DNA of 64,000 bases from Myxococcus fulvus (lineage in GTDB: Bacteria; Myxococcota; Myxococcia; Myxococcales; Myxococcaceae): the NCBI RefSeq assembly GCF_900111765.1, contig NZ_FOIB01000001.1:1302001-1366000 (forward strand), read 5' to 3'. Under the pieces are notes generated by a model. That model ran no database searches, was not told the origin of the DNA, and saw only the letters and a list, made by a program, of their open reading frames with translations. The translations under genes and the position numbers were made by a program. Of the stretch, positions 55,007 through 64,000 are shown piece after piece (within the stretch, counting starts at the first letter, position 1; every line of letters starts with the position of its first letter).

Positions 55007-55738
55007 ATGTCCGAGCAATACGACAGCATCGGGAGCAAGTACGAGCAGTTCAAGAACACCGCCGCTCTGCCCATCCCAGAGCGACACACCTTCCTGCGAC
55101 TGGTCGGCGACCTGCGCGGGAAGCGCGTATTGGACCTCGCCTGCGGCACGGGCCACTACTCACGGCTCCTCAACGAGCTCGGCGCCGACGGCGTGGAGGG
55201 CGTCGACATCTCCCAGGAGATGGTCCAGCTCGCGCGCGACAAGGAGAAGGCCCAGTCCCGAGGGCTGCGCTACCACGTCCTCGATGCCCGAGCCCTCCCA
55301 CGACTCGGCGACTTCGACCTGGTCACCGCCGTCTACCTGCTGAACTACGCGGGCGCTCGTCAGGAACTGCTCGACATGTGCCGCGGCGCCTACGCCAACC
55401 TCAAGCCCGACGGGCGCTTCATCGCGATGACCATCGACCCGACCTTCGACGTGGCCCGCTCGAGCTGGGCGCCCTATGGCGTCGAGGTCCTCAGCGAGCA
55501 GCTCGAGGACGGGCGCCACTTCTGCAAGGCCCTCTTCCTCACCGAGCCGCCCGCGCCCTTCGAGTACTTCCGCTGGTCCACCCAGGTCTACGAATCCACC
55601 CTCGCCGAGGCGGGCTTCCGCAACATCTCCTGGCACCCCTTCGAGATCCCCGAAGAGGCCCTCCAGAAGCACGGCGAGGACTTCTGGCGCGTCTACCGTG
55701 ACAACCCACTCCTCACCGCCCTGAGCGGCCAGAAGTAG
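55007..55738 (+). CDS. Class I SAM-dependent methyltransferase
   Basis: A 243-residue Rossmann-fold methyltransferase of small-molecule type. It starts MSEQYDSIGSKYEQFKN, typical of ToxA-like or UbiE-related enzymes, and SAM motif I is VLDLACGTGHYSRLLNELGA with EGVDIS as the acidic loop. ALPRLGDFDLVTAVYLLNYA is motif II/III. No protein substrate domain is present. The substrate is unknown. It ends 51 bp from a convergent M16 peptidase gene, across a strong hairpin. Confidence 0.88.
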   Translation: MSEQYDSIGSKYEQFKNTAALPIPERHTFLRLVGDLRGKRVLDLACGTGHYSRLLNELGADGVEGVDISQEMVQLARDKEKAQSRGLRYHVLDARALPRLGDFDLVTAVYLLNYAGARQELLDMCRGAYANLKPDGRFIAMTIDPTFDVARSSWAPYGVEVLSEQLEDGRHFCKALFLTEPPAPFEYFRWSTQVYESTLAEAGFRNISWHPFEIPEEALQKHGEDFWRVYRDNPLLTALSGQK

Positions 55739-55752
55739 CCCCGTCGTGAGAT

Positions 55753-55780
55753 GGCGAGCGCCACGACCCCGGCGCTCGCC
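55753..55780. terminator. Strong hairpin between convergent genes
   Basis: GGCGAGCGCC-(ACGACCCC)-GGCGCTCGCC is a perfect 10-bp GC-rich stem, 14 nt after the methyltransferase stop and 9 nt from the M16 stop. A bidirectional terminator is likely, although no U-tract is present. Confidence 0.6.
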
Positions 55781-55789
55781 CACCCGACA

Positions 55790-58390
55790 TCACGGACCGA
55801 CGACGGCGAGCACGCTCTTGTCGAAGTCGATGACCTTGCGCGCCACATCCCGCACCTGGTCAGCCGTCACCGCGGCGATGTGCTCCGCGTAGTGCAGGAA
55901 GTTGTCCATGTTCAGCCCGTACAGGGTGTCCATGGCCATCATCCCCGCGCGCGCGCCGTTGCGCTGGAGCGCGATTTCATGCGTGCCGATGAGGTTCTGC
56001 TTCGCCCGCTCCAGTTCCTCCTCGGGAATCCGCTCGTCACGCACGCGCCTCAACTCCGCGCGGATGCCCTCCAGCGCCGCGTCCACCTTCTCCGGACTCG
56101 TCCCCATGTACGCCGCGAAGTAGCCCGGCTCGATGCCCTCCACGCCGAAGCTGCTCACGCTGTACGCCATGGACCGCTTGTCGCGCAGCTCCACGAACAG
56201 CCGCCCGCCCTGGCCGGACAACACGCCCGACAATGCCTCCAGCGCGTGCCGCTCCGGGTCGTTGATGCGCACGCCCCGGAAGCCCACCACCAGGTGCGAC
56301 TGCGCCTTGGCCAGCACGCGCTTCTCCTCGCGCGCACCCTCCAGCGGCCCCTCCTCCAGGATGCGCGGAGCCGGCGCGGCCTTGCCCTTCGACTTGCCGA
56401 AGTACTCGTTCGCCAGCGCGAGCACCTCGTCCACCTTCACGTCGCCCACCACCGTCAGCACCAGCTGTGACGGGTCCATGTACTTCTCGTGGTACGCGCG
56501 AAGCGCCTCGGGCCCCAGCGCCTCCACCGACTCCTTCTCACCCAGCGTCGGCATCCGGTACGGGTGCGTCCGGAACAGCGTCCGGTTGAACAGGTCGAAC
56601 GCCAGGCTCGACGGCTTGTCCTCCCGCGTGAGGATGTCCTGCAGCATCAGCGAGCGCTCCCGCGCCACCTCCACCTCGGGGAACGAGGGGTGCAACACGC
56701 TGTCCGAGAACAACCGGAACGCCGCCTCGAAGTGCCGCGAGAGGAACTCCCCGCGCAGGTTCACCGAGTTGCGCCCGCTCAAGCCGCCCATGCTGCCCGC
56801 GTAGATGTCCGCGAGCTGCGAAATCTCCTCCGCGTCCCGCGTCGGCGTGCCCCGCGTGAGGCTGCGCGCCAGCAATGTCGTCAGCCCGTTGTCCGCCGGC
56901 GTCTCGTAGCGCAATCCACCCATGAACGCCGCGCGCACCGCGAACAGCGGCACCGCCGGCTCCACGCGCACCACCAGCTTCGCCCCCGAAGGCAGCGTCT
57001 CCTGGATGATGTCGCTGGGGCCCTTCGCCTTCGCGCCCAGCTTCAGCGAGGGCTCGCCCGCGGACACCTTGCTCGCCTTGCGCTCGGGCGGCGCGGCCAC
57101 GGGGCCCTTCTCCACGCGGTCCAGCACCGCGTTCACCTGCGCCTCCGTGAACTCCGTCCCGTGCGGCAACAGCGCCGTGACGATGGCCTTGTCCAGCCGC
57201 AGGTACTTCTCCGCCGCCTTCTGGATGTGCTCGGGCGTCAGCGAGCGCACGGCCTCGTAGTAGCGCGCCTCCGCCTCCAGGCTGCCCATGCCGGACTGGA
57301 AGTAGCCCATCTTCCGGGCCACGCCCTGCACCGTCTCGCGCTGGTAGACGGCCTCCGCCTCCAGCAGCGCCTTCGCCGTGGACAGCTCGTCCGCCGTCAC
57401 CGGCGTCACGCGCATCGTGGCCAGCGTCTTCGCCGCCTCCTCCAGCGCGCGCTCGCAGTGGCCCGGCTGCAGCGTCATCGACACCGAGAACAGGCCCGGG
57501 TCCTGCGGCGTGTACGCGAAGGCGTGGATGTCGTTGACCAGGTTGTGGCGGCGCTTCACCTCGCGCGACAGCCGGGACGCCTCGCCCTGGCCCACCATCA
57601 TCGCCAGCACGTCCAGCGCGGGCGTGTCCGGGTGCTCGGCCTCCGGAATCGGGAACGTCAGGTGCAGCCACGCCTCCTTCACCTCGTCCGGACGCAGCAG
57701 CACGCGGCGGCCCGTGAGCGCGGGCTCGTCGGGGCGCTTCACCTCACCCTCGAACGGCCGGCCCCAGTCCCCGCCGAAAATCTCGTCCACCCACCCGCGC
57801 AGCTCCGCCTCGCTCAGGTCACCCGAGACGGACAGCACCATGTTCTTCGGCGTGTAGTAGCGGTGGTAGAACTCCAGCACCTTCTCGCGGCTGAAGCTGC
57901 GCACGCTCTCCGCCGTCCCCAGCACCGGCAGCCGGTACGGGTGGCGCTGGAAGGCCGTGGAGAACAAGTCACGCGAGGCGCGCCGGGACGGGGTGTCCTG
58001 GCTGCGTTTGATCTCCTCGCAGACGACCTCGATTTCGCGCGAGAGCTCCTCGGCGTCGAAGGCGGAGCGGCGCACCGCGTCCCCGAGGATGTCCAGGCCC
58101 GTCCGCGCGAACTGGCTGGCGATGACGATGTGGTAGACCGTCTGGTCGTAGGACGTCCAGGCGTTGATCTCCCCGCCGTGGGCCTCCACGTCCCGGGCGA
58201 TTTCGCCGGGGCCGCGCCGCTCCGTGCCCTTGAAGAGCATGTGCTCGTGCAGGTGGGCCAGGCCCGCCTGGTCCGGGCGCTCGTCGGCGCTGCCGACCTT
58301 CACCCAGACCTGGAAGGCCGCGACCTTGGCGGCGTGCTGTTCCTCGAAGACGACAGTGAGCCCGTTGGGCAGCGCGTAGCGGATGGCCAT
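55790..58390 (-). CDS. M16 family zinc peptidase, two-half fusion
   Basis: An 866-residue pitrilysin/insulinase-family peptidase made of an active and an inactive M16 half. The inverted zinc motif HxxEH is intact at residues 46-50 (HLHEH, Glu49 as base), with the third ligand expected in EELSREIEVVCEEI. The second half (from about residue 460) begins with PSGAKLVVRVEPAVPLFAVRAAF and lacks HxxEH, as in processing-peptidase alpha chains. No signal peptide is clear, so its location is uncertain; many bacterial relatives work in the periplasm. The ATG at 58390 is the first Met of the conserved domain. Substrates are unknown. Confidence 0.9.
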   Translation of the reverse strand: MAIRYALPNGLTVVFEEQHAAKVAAFQVWVKVGSADERPDQAGLAHLHEHMLFKGTERRGPGEIARDVEAHGGEINAWTSYDQTVYHIVIASQFARTGLDILGDAVRRSAFDAEELSREIEVVCEEIKRSQDTPSRRASRDLFSTAFQRHPYRLPVLGTAESVRSFSREKVLEFYHRYYTPKNMVLSVSGDLSEAELRGWVDEIFGGDWGRPFEGEVKRPDEPALTGRRVLLRPDEVKEAWLHLTFPIPEAEHPDTPALDVLAMMVGQGEASRLSREVKRRHNLVNDIHAFAYTPQDPGLFSVSMTLQPGHCERALEEAAKTLATMRVTPVTADELSTAKALLEAEAVYQRETVQGVARKMGYFQSGMGSLEAEARYYEAVRSLTPEHIQKAAEKYLRLDKAIVTALLPHGTEFTEAQVNAVLDRVEKGPVAAPPERKASKVSAGEPSLKLGAKAKGPSDIIQETLPSGAKLVVRVEPAVPLFAVRAAFMGGLRYETPADNGLTTLLARSLTRGTPTRDAEEISQLADIYAGSMGGLSGRNSVNLRGEFLSRHFEAAFRLFSDSVLHPSFPEVEVARERSLMLQDILTREDKPSSLAFDLFNRTLFRTHPYRMPTLGEKESVEALGPEALRAYHEKYMDPSQLVLTVVGDVKVDEVLALANEYFGKSKGKAAPAPRILEEGPLEGAREEKRVLAKAQSHLVVGFRGVRINDPERHALEALSGVLSGQGGRLFVELRDKRSMAYSVSSFGVEGIEPGYFAAYMGTSPEKVDAALEGIRAELRRVRDERIPEEELERAKQNLIGTHEIALQRNGARAGMMAMDTLYGLNMDNFLHYAEHIAAVTADQVRDVARKVIDFDKSVLAVVGP

Positions 58391-58579
58391 ATGGAAGGGT
58401 CCGAAGCTGGCACTCGCCCCCCAGGAGGGCAAGGCGAGGTGAGATTTATCCCTCACTGGCTAACGCCCAGGCACCCTGGCGTCGAGGGGTCCGTGGGGCC
58501 TCCCCGCGTCCGGTCGCCTGAACCGACCCTTCCCGTCACGCGTCCCTGGTAGGCAGCGCCGCCGGGCGGTAACCTGGGA

Positions 58580-61063
58580 ATGCCCATGCCGTCACCTCCG
58601 GAAGAGGTGGATCCGCTCGCGGACCTGCGCGACAGCCTGGACCTGGAGGACACTGGCGTCCAAGCGGCCCCCCCCGCCCCCACCGCCACTGCCCTCCCCA
58701 GGCCCCAGCCCAAGCCCCCGCCTTCGGCGCCACCGCCCGCTGCCCCGCCCCCTCTGCCCCCTCGCCGTCCGGCGGCGTCCCCGGCTTTGTCGTCGGCGGG
58801 CACGGGCGCGGCCAAGGCCCCCGCGACCACTCCCGCCCCCACCCCGGCCCCGGTTTCGCGGGCCGTGCGGGTGCCCGGGGATGATCCCTTCAAGGAGGCC
58901 GCCGAGCCCCGGATGCCCATGGGGGCTTCTCCGGAGGAGAAGCTCGAGTACTTCCGGGCCGTCGTCCGACAGAAGACGGAGACCCTGGCCCGGGCGCGCA
59001 CCCTGTACGCCGAGCGCGACGGGGAGGTGACGGGTCTCAAGCAGTCGCTCACCCAGGCGCGCAAGGAGGCCGCGGAGGCCAAGGCGCAGCTGGGGGCGGT
59101 GAAGGACTCCCCGGCGAAGCTGGCGCAGACCTCGGAGGCCCTGGCCAGCGCGGAGAAGCGCGCGGCGGACGCCGAGGCGAAGCTCGCCACGGTGGAGGCG
59201 GAGCTGTCCGCGGTGGAGGCGGACCGCAAGGACCTGTCGCGGGCGCTCGCGGAGGTGGAGTCGGAGGTCCCCCGGCTGACGGCGGAGCTCCACGACGAGC
59301 GCGAGTCGCGGGGCGCGGTGGCCGAGGAGCTGGTGGGCGCCAAGGAGGCGCTGTCGCTGGCGCAGGACCGCGTCGCGGAGCTGGCGGCGGAGAAGTCCGA
59401 GGCGCAGGGCGCGCTGGAGGCCGTCCAGGAGCAGTACCAGCAGGTGCTCTCCGACGTGGAGCGGCTGGGCGGCGAGCTGGAGACGGCCACGGGCGAGCGC
59501 GACTCGCTGGGCCTGCGCGTGGGCCAGCTGGAGGCCGCGCTCGCCGAGGCGCAGGGCGCGCTCTCCGCGGTGGAGAGCGAGAGCGACTGGTCCAAGAGCT
59601 CGCTCGAGGAGGCGCAGACCCGCACGCGCACGCTGGAGGAGGAGCGCGACCAGGCGCGCCGCCAGCTCGCGGTGGTGGAGGAGGGGCTGCGCACGCTGCA
59701 GGCGCAGACCTCCGAGCTGGAGAAGGCGCTGGCGCTGAAGGACGCCGAAATCGTGGGCCTGCGCGCGGCGCTCACCGCGCGCACCACGGAGGCCTCCGAG
59801 CTGCCCGTGCTGCGGCAGGCGCTGGAGGGACGCGCCGCCGAGGTGGCTCGACTCACGGCGCGGCTGGAGACCGAGGCCGCGCGCGCGAACGAGCGCACCC
59901 AGGCGCTTGAAGAAGGGCTCGCGCAGGCCGGTGAGCGGGCGCAGGTGGCGGAGGGCGAGGCCGCGGCGCTGAAGGAGGCGCTGGAGGCGCTCGAGGTCGA
60001 GCAGGTCTCGCTGCGTGACCGCATGGAGGCGGACGCGGCGGCGCTGGGCGAGGCGGCGCAGCAGGCCGAGGCGAAGGTGGGCGAGGTGTCCGCGGCGCTG
60101 GAGGCCGCGCACGCCGAGCGCGACGAGCTCAAGAAGCAGCTCGCCGCGGCGGAGATGAAGACCGCCACCACGGACGCCGAGCGCGTGGGGCTGTCCGCGC
60201 GGGTGACGATGCTGGAGACGGCCTCCGCGCAGCGCGAGGCGGAGCTGGTGCGGGTGCAGGGCGCGCTCGCGCAGGCGAAGGAAGAGGTGTCGCTGGAGCG
60301 CGTGCGCCGCGAGGCCGCGGAGGCGGAGCGCTCCGACGCGCAGGTGCATGCGGCGGAAGTGGAAGCCCGCGCGGACGCGCTGGCGGAAGGGCAGGGCGGT
60401 GCCGAGGCCCAGGTCGCGGAGCTGCGCGAGGAGCTGGAGGCCGCGCGCGCCGAGGCGGACAAGGCGGAGCGGCTCCAGCAGCGGCTGAAGATGCTGGAGG
60501 GCGCGCTGGAGACGGCGAAGACCGACGCGGCCCGCGCGACCCAGGCGGCCCAGAGCGCGCAGGCCGGCAAGCAGAAGGAGGAGGCGGCGGCCCAGGCTGC
60601 GGAGTCCCGGCTCAAGGACGTGGAGGTGGCGCGGCTGGAGCTGGCCTCGAAGCTCGAGGCCGTGGAAGCGACGCGCGCCGAGCTGACCTCGAAGCTCGAG
60701 GACGCCGAGGCCCGGCTCGCTCGCGCGGAGTCCTCGCAGGCGGGCAAGGCGCAGGAGTCGGCCGCGACGCGCGCCGCCTCCGACAAGAAGCTGGAAGAGG
60801 CGAAGGCGGCGCTGTCCGCGGCCGAGGCGAAGCTGCGCGCCGAGCAGCAGGCTCGCGAGGCGCTGGAACAGAAGCTGGCCCAGGCGCCACAGGCCGCGGC
60901 GACAGGCGCGCCCGCCGACTGGGAGGCCGAGCGGGAGGGCCTCAAGGCGGACGCGGCCAACCTCAAGCGCAAGCTGGTGGCGGCCGAGACGGCGCTCGAG
61001 GCGGCGGCCGGCTACAAGGCGAAGATCGCCAAACTGGAAGCGCAATTGAAGGGCCGGAAGTAG
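58580..61063 (+). CDS. Long coiled-coil protein (Ala/Glu-rich)
   Basis: An 827-residue cytoplasmic protein. The first 110 residues are Pro/Ala-rich and disordered. Residues about 115-815 are almost unbroken heptad-type coiled coil (Ala, Glu, Leu, Lys, Arg; e.g. AELSAVEADRKDLSRALAEVE), with no globular domain visible. A short basic tail ends KIAKLEAQLKGRK. Such proteins are often scaffolds or filament-like cytoskeletal elements. Resemblance to motility coiled-coil proteins such as AglZ is only compositional. The gene ends 14 bp before hemW, so they could be co-transcribed. The start is one of two adjacent Mets. Confidence 0.78.
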   Translation: MPMPSPPEEVDPLADLRDSLDLEDTGVQAAPPAPTATALPRPQPKPPPSAPPPAAPPPLPPRRPAASPALSSAGTGAAKAPATTPAPTPAPVSRAVRVPGDDPFKEAAEPRMPMGASPEEKLEYFRAVVRQKTETLARARTLYAERDGEVTGLKQSLTQARKEAAEAKAQLGAVKDSPAKLAQTSEALASAEKRAADAEAKLATVEAELSAVEADRKDLSRALAEVESEVPRLTAELHDERESRGAVAEELVGAKEALSLAQDRVAELAAEKSEAQGALEAVQEQYQQVLSDVERLGGELETATGERDSLGLRVGQLEAALAEAQGALSAVESESDWSKSSLEEAQTRTRTLEEERDQARRQLAVVEEGLRTLQAQTSELEKALALKDAEIVGLRAALTARTTEASELPVLRQALEGRAAEVARLTARLETEAARANERTQALEEGLAQAGERAQVAEGEAAALKEALEALEVEQVSLRDRMEADAAALGEAAQQAEAKVGEVSAALEAAHAERDELKKQLAAAEMKTATTDAERVGLSARVTMLETASAQREAELVRVQGALAQAKEEVSLERVRREAAEAERSDAQVHAAEVEARADALAEGQGGAEAQVAELREELEAARAEADKAERLQQRLKMLEGALETAKTDAARATQAAQSAQAGKQKEEAAAQAAESRLKDVEVARLELASKLEAVEATRAELTSKLEDAEARLARAESSQAGKAQESAATRAASDKKLEEAKAALSAAEAKLRAEQQAREALEQKLAQAPQAAATGAPADWEAEREGLKADAANLKRKLVAAETALEAAAGYKAKIAKLEAQLKGRK

Positions 61064-61076
61064 AGGTTTGCCCCTC

Positions 61077-62282
61077 ATGCCGTTCGACGCGCCAGTGGAC
61101 CTGCTCACGGGGATGCCGGCGGCCCGCTTCGGGCTGTACCTGCACTTCCCCTACTGCCTCGCGAAGTGCCCGTACTGCGACTTCGCCGTGGCCGTGGCGC
61201 GCCAGGTGCCCGAGGAGCGCTACGCGAACGCGGTGCTGACGGAGCTGGACGCACGCCTCGCCGTCTCGCCCGAGCTGCGCGGCAAGCCCCTGGAGTCCAT
61301 CTTCCTGGGCGGTGGAACTCCGTCACTCTGGCATCCGCGTTACGTCTCCCGCGTGCTGGACGGAATCGCCGCGAGGCTGAAGGTGTCGCCCGGCGCGGAG
61401 GTGTCGCTGGAGGGCAATCCGGAGCGCGCGGACGCGGAGCGCTTCGAGGGCTACCGGGCCGCGGGCGTGAATCGACTGTCCCTGGGCGTCCAGTCCTTCG
61501 AGCCCCGGACGCTCAAGGCACTGGGCCGTGCGCACGACGCGGAGCAGGTGGAGCGCGCGGTGGAGCTGGCGCGGCGCGCGCGCTTCCCGGTGGTGTCCAT
61601 GGACTTCATCTACGGCGTGCACGGCCAGACGGTGGCGGAGGTGGAGAAGGACGCGCGGCGCGCGGTGGCGCTCCAGCCCGAGCACCTGTCCACGTACGCG
61701 CTGACGGTGGAGCGCGAGGTGCTGGCGGTGGACACGCCCTTGTCCAAGCAGCTCAAGCGCGGCGAGCTGGAGCTGCCCCCGGACGACGACGTGGTGACGA
61801 TGGCGGCCACGGTGCGCCAGGTGTACGGCGCCGCGGGCCTCACCCGCTACGAGGTCTCCAACCACGCGCGTCCGGGCTTCAGCTCCCGGCACAACGCGCT
61901 GTACTGGACGGGCGGCGAGTACCTGGCGCTGGGCGTGGGCGCCACGGGGATGCTGCTGTCACCCGCGCCCTCGCGCTACGTCAACCTGCGCAGCCCGGAG
62001 AAGTACCTGGCCCAGGTGGAGGCGGGGCGCCTGCCCGAGGACAGCCGTGAGGCGTTGGGGTCGGAGGAACTCTTCGCGGAGCGGCTGGCGATGGGGCTGC
62101 GGTTGGTGTCGGGCGTGGACTGGGAGGCGGTGTGTGAGCGATATGGCCAGCCGGTGGCGCCCCGACGGGCGGAGGTGGCGCGGCTGGTGGAGCACGGCTT
62201 CGCGACGCTCACGAACGGGCGACTGGCGTTGACGGAGAAGGGCGCGGATGTGCACAGCGCCGTCTGCGCGCGGCTCTTGTAG
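61077..62282 (+). CDS. hemW: Radical SAM heme chaperone HemW
   Basis: A 401-residue radical SAM protein. The iron-sulfur cluster motif CxxxCxxC is Cys27, 31 and 34 (FPYCLAKCPYCDF). IFLGGGTPSLWHP is the SAM-binding segment. NRLSLGVQSFEPRTLKALGR and SMDFIYGVHGQT follow, and the C-terminal HemN_C-like winged-helix region ends LTEKGADVHSAV. HemW binds heme and inserts it into respiratory proteins; it lacks the coproporphyrinogen activity of HemN. The ATG at 61077 with GAGG about 10 nt upstream is preferred to a TTG 9 nt earlier. It lies just after the coiled-coil gene and before a TPR gene. Confidence 0.9.
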   Translation: MPFDAPVDLLTGMPAARFGLYLHFPYCLAKCPYCDFAVAVARQVPEERYANAVLTELDARLAVSPELRGKPLESIFLGGGTPSLWHPRYVSRVLDGIAARLKVSPGAEVSLEGNPERADAERFEGYRAAGVNRLSLGVQSFEPRTLKALGRAHDAEQVERAVELARRARFPVVSMDFIYGVHGQTVAEVEKDARRAVALQPEHLSTYALTVEREVLAVDTPLSKQLKRGELELPPDDDVVTMAATVRQVYGAAGLTRYEVSNHARPGFSSRHNALYWTGGEYLALGVGATGMLLSPAPSRYVNLRSPEKYLAQVEAGRLPEDSREALGSEELFAERLAMGLRLVSGVDWEAVCERYGQPVAPRRAEVARLVEHGFATLTNGRLALTEKGADVHSAVCARLL

Positions 62283-62315
62283 TCGAAGCGGCGCGCGAGG
62301 GATTTCGAGGAGCGT

Positions 62316-63161
62316 ATGAGCAAGTGGCTGTTGTGGATGTTCCTGACGCTGCTGACGGGCAGCCCGCTGTTGTCGCTGGTCCTGGTCATCGTCTTCATCT
62401 TCGTGGCGGACCGCTTCACGTGGCGGCTGTTGCCCAGCCCCGTGCGCATGATGAAGCGCTTCCAGCGCGCCGGATATCTCGCGGGGACCATCCTCACCAA
62501 CCCCCACGAGCGTCGCGCGCGCCACGAGCTGGCGGACATCCGCGTGGAGCAGAAGCGCTATGCGGAGGCCGTGGACATCCTCAAGCCCAACCTGGAGGCG
62601 GGCGACGAGGACGTGGACACGCTGTACCTGCTCGGCGTCGCGTACCTGGGCGCGGGCGACGCGCAGCGCGGCGAGCTGCTCCTGGACGAGGCGGCGAAGC
62701 TGGACGCCGGCTACCGCCAGGGCGCCATCGATTTGGAGCGCGGCCGCTTCCGCCTCAAGCGCGGCGAGGTGAAGGGCGCCATCGAGGCGCTGGAGCGCTT
62801 CTGCGCGACGCGGCTGGGCTCGGTGGAGGGCCGCTACCTGCTCGCGCGGGCCCTGGCGAAGGACGGGCGGAGCGCGGACGCGAAGCGCGCTCGGGACGCG
62901 GCGTGGAACGAGTACGTGGTCGCCCCGGGCTTCCAGCGTCGCCGCGAGCGCCGGTGGGCGTGGCTGTCCCGACCCAGCCGGCCGCTGACGTACGCGGTGC
63001 TGCTCGCGCTGGTGCTGGGCACCGGCGCGACGATGGCGAGGCAGATGGGCCTGTTCACCCAGCGCACCCACCGCTACGGCGGCGGCTACGGTGAGGGCTA
63101 CCACCCGGGCGAGGCCCCCTCGGCCGCCGGCTGGGAAGAGGCCGGGCCCGAAATCGAGTAG
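62316..63161 (+). CDS. TPR-repeat membrane protein
   Basis: A 281-residue protein. An N-terminal hydrophobic segment (residues 5-33) and a C-terminal one (about 225-245) flank about three TPR-like helical pairs (RRARHELADIRVEQKRYAEAVDIL; DTLYLLGVAYLGAGDAQRGELLLDEA; ALERFCATRLGSVEGRYLLARALA). The TPR part should therefore face one compartment with both ends in the membrane. The C-terminal tail is Gly/Tyr-rich and acidic. GGAG lies a few nt before the ATG. It follows hemW by 33 bp. No specific role is known. Confidence 0.76.
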   Translation: MSKWLLWMFLTLLTGSPLLSLVLVIVFIFVADRFTWRLLPSPVRMMKRFQRAGYLAGTILTNPHERRARHELADIRVEQKRYAEAVDILKPNLEAGDEDVDTLYLLGVAYLGAGDAQRGELLLDEAAKLDAGYRQGAIDLERGRFRLKRGEVKGAIEALERFCATRLGSVEGRYLLARALAKDGRSADAKRARDAAWNEYVVAPGFQRRRERRWAWLSRPSRPLTYAVLLALVLGTGATMARQMGLFTQRTHRYGGGYGEGYHPGEAPSAAGWEEAGPEIE

Positions 63162-63329
63162 CGTGCCGGGTAGCCCCAGACCCCCGGACCGCGAGTGGAG
63201 GCCGGTTCGCTCGCTGTTCGGACCTCCCGGTGAAGGGCGGATTGTCCGGGGGATGTCTGGAGTGGCGGGACGGGCGTAGGCTTCGGGACGTCGTCCCTCC
63301 CCGCGTCCACATCCGAGGCCCTGAGCTCC

Positions 63330-64000
63330 ATGTTTCCCTCCCCGTCGCAGGTGCTCCGGCAGCGCGAGGGATTGCTCGCGGACACGCCCTTCCCGCTGCT
63401 GCTCCAGGCGCTGATGGTCGAGGAGCGCACGTGCACGCTGGAGCTGAAGGTGCGCCAGCGCGAGAAGCGCATCCTCTTCGAGGAAGGCTCGCCCGTGGCG
63501 TGCCAGTCCAACCTGCTCCACGAGACGCTGGGGAAGTACCTGGTGGAGAAGGGCAAGCTGTCGGAGGCCGACTACCAGAAGTCGCTGGCGGAGAGCGTCT
63601 CCTCGGGCATGCAGATGGGCGGGCTGCTGGTGCAGAAGGGGCTCATCAGCCCGTTCGACTTGTACAAGCAGCTCCAGGCGAACCTGGCGCACAAGCTGCT
63701 CGACTGCTTCCGGTGGGTGGACGCGAAGTACCGCCTCATCGCGGACGCGGAGACGCCCGACGCGAGCGTGCGGATGAACACCGCGCAGCTCATCCTCACC
63801 GGCGTGGAGGGCGTGATGCCCTTCGACGCGGTGGCCACCCACTTCACCTTCACCGACGAGCGCCGCTTCGGGCAGATGCCCGCCGTGGAGTCGGGCCCCA
63901 AGCTGTCGTCCAAGGACGCCCGGCTGCTCCAGCAGCTGCGCCAGCGCCCCACCTTCAACGAGCTGATGGAGCGCACGGGCTTCGACATGGAGACGGTGCT
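63330..64000 (+). CDS. DUF4388-type protein, N-terminal part (cut by window edge)
   Basis: The first 223 residues lie in the window; the gene runs on past the right edge. Residues about 15-60 resemble DUF4388 (TPFPLLLQALMVEERTCTLELKVRQ...ILFEEGSPVACQ). Two MshEN-like helical units follow: ETLGKYLVEKGKLSEADYQ and MQMGGLLVQKGLISPFDLY, then ALFDLL-like helices. The same kind of module occurs in the J-domain protein at 2944-5595. DUF4388 proteins in myxobacteria often end in TPR, DnaJ or kinase modules, which are not visible here. Function unknown. Confidence 0.75.
   Translation, partial: MFPSPSQVLRQREGLLADTPFPLLLQALMVEERTCTLELKVRQREKRILFEEGSPVACQSNLLHETLGKYLVEKGKLSEADYQKSLAESVSSGMQMGGLLVQKGLISPFDLYKQLQANLAHKLLDCFRWVDAKYRLIADAETPDASVRMNTAQLILTGVEGVMPFDAVATHFTFTDERRFGQMPAVESGPKLSSKDARLLQQLRQRPTFNELMERTGFDMETV

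Noticed and set aside
58391..58579. A sigma-54 type promoter (CTGGCAC ... TTGCA) near 58410
   Set aside because: The -24 half is partly there (CTGGCAC) but the -12 TTGC half is missing at the right distance.
58453..60972. An 839-residue open frame on the minus strand inside the coiled-coil gene
   Set aside because: It is Ser/Ala-rich with no domain, produced by the GC-rich codon pattern of the plus-strand gene; the plus-strand frame has clear heptads and a start.

Overview
The window is high-GC DNA (my estimate is about 70% G+C) from a myxobacterium, most likely a Cystobacterineae member close to Myxococcus or Corallococcus. Four things point there: a C-terminal MYXO-CTERM sorting signal on a giant surface protein, a SitA6/SitI6-type kin-discrimination toxin-immunity pair (the TIGR02269 and double-CXXCG families), DUF4388 proteins, and very many lipoproteins of unknown function. 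I see no rRNA, tRNA, CRISPR array, phage or insertion sequence. About 53 protein genes (two cut by the window edges, one broken) fill nearly all the sequence.

Layout. 1-8 kb: the start of purF, a secreted ceramidase-like protein, a crotonase, a DnaJ/DUF4388 protein in an operon with yhbY, a secreted Cys-repeat protein, a TauE/SafE transporter and a DUF1877 protein. 8-14 kb: a run of small exported proteins and lipoproteins plus a gluzincin/metzincin-like zinc metalloprotease lipoprotein. 14-24 kb: acyl-CoA carboxylase genes (biotin carboxylase, biotin carrier, and 6 kb away the carboxyltransferase), separated by a convergent 5.1 kb gene for a repeat-rich lipoprotein that ends in MYXO-CTERM. 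24-30 kb: a Coq4-like protein, a site-2-protease/CBS protein, a LamG protein, then the SitA6-like toxin (frameshifted) and its SitI6-like immunity gene. 30-37 kb: a full-length plant-type methionine S-methyltransferase homologue, a PRMT-like methyltransferase and a wax-ester-synthase/DGAT. 37-46 kb: a sigma-54 activator and histidine kinase, a large MshEN/GAF-like/HEAT protein, an RDD membrane protein, a GlsB/YeaQ protein and rsmE. 46-55 kb: a membrane adenylate cyclase, two tandem Mpo1-like proteins, an AraC regulator, a DUF1993 protein, a YdjM-like membrane protein, prmA and two overlapping lipoprotein genes. 55-64 kb: a methyltransferase, a two-half M16 peptidase, an 827-residue coiled-coil protein, hemW, a TPR membrane protein and the start of a DUF4388 protein.

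How the genes fit together. Clear functional units are the three acyl-CoA carboxylase subunits (odd-chain/propionyl or acetyl-CoA carboxylation), the HK-RR pair with a 4-bp overlap, the toxin-immunity pair, and the J-domain protein with yhbY. Several convergent gene ends share strong GC-rich hairpins, probably bidirectional terminators.

The most unusual item is the 1027-residue protein at 30807-33890. It has the plant MMT architecture (a methyltransferase domain followed by two aminotransferase-fold halves), which is rare for bacteria. Next come the frameshifted SitA6-type toxin beside an intact immunity gene, a Coq4-like protein in a lineage known for menaquinone, and a protein with both an N-terminal lipobox and a C-terminal MYXO-CTERM signal. 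All assignments rest on motif reading and family knowledge; no database search was run.
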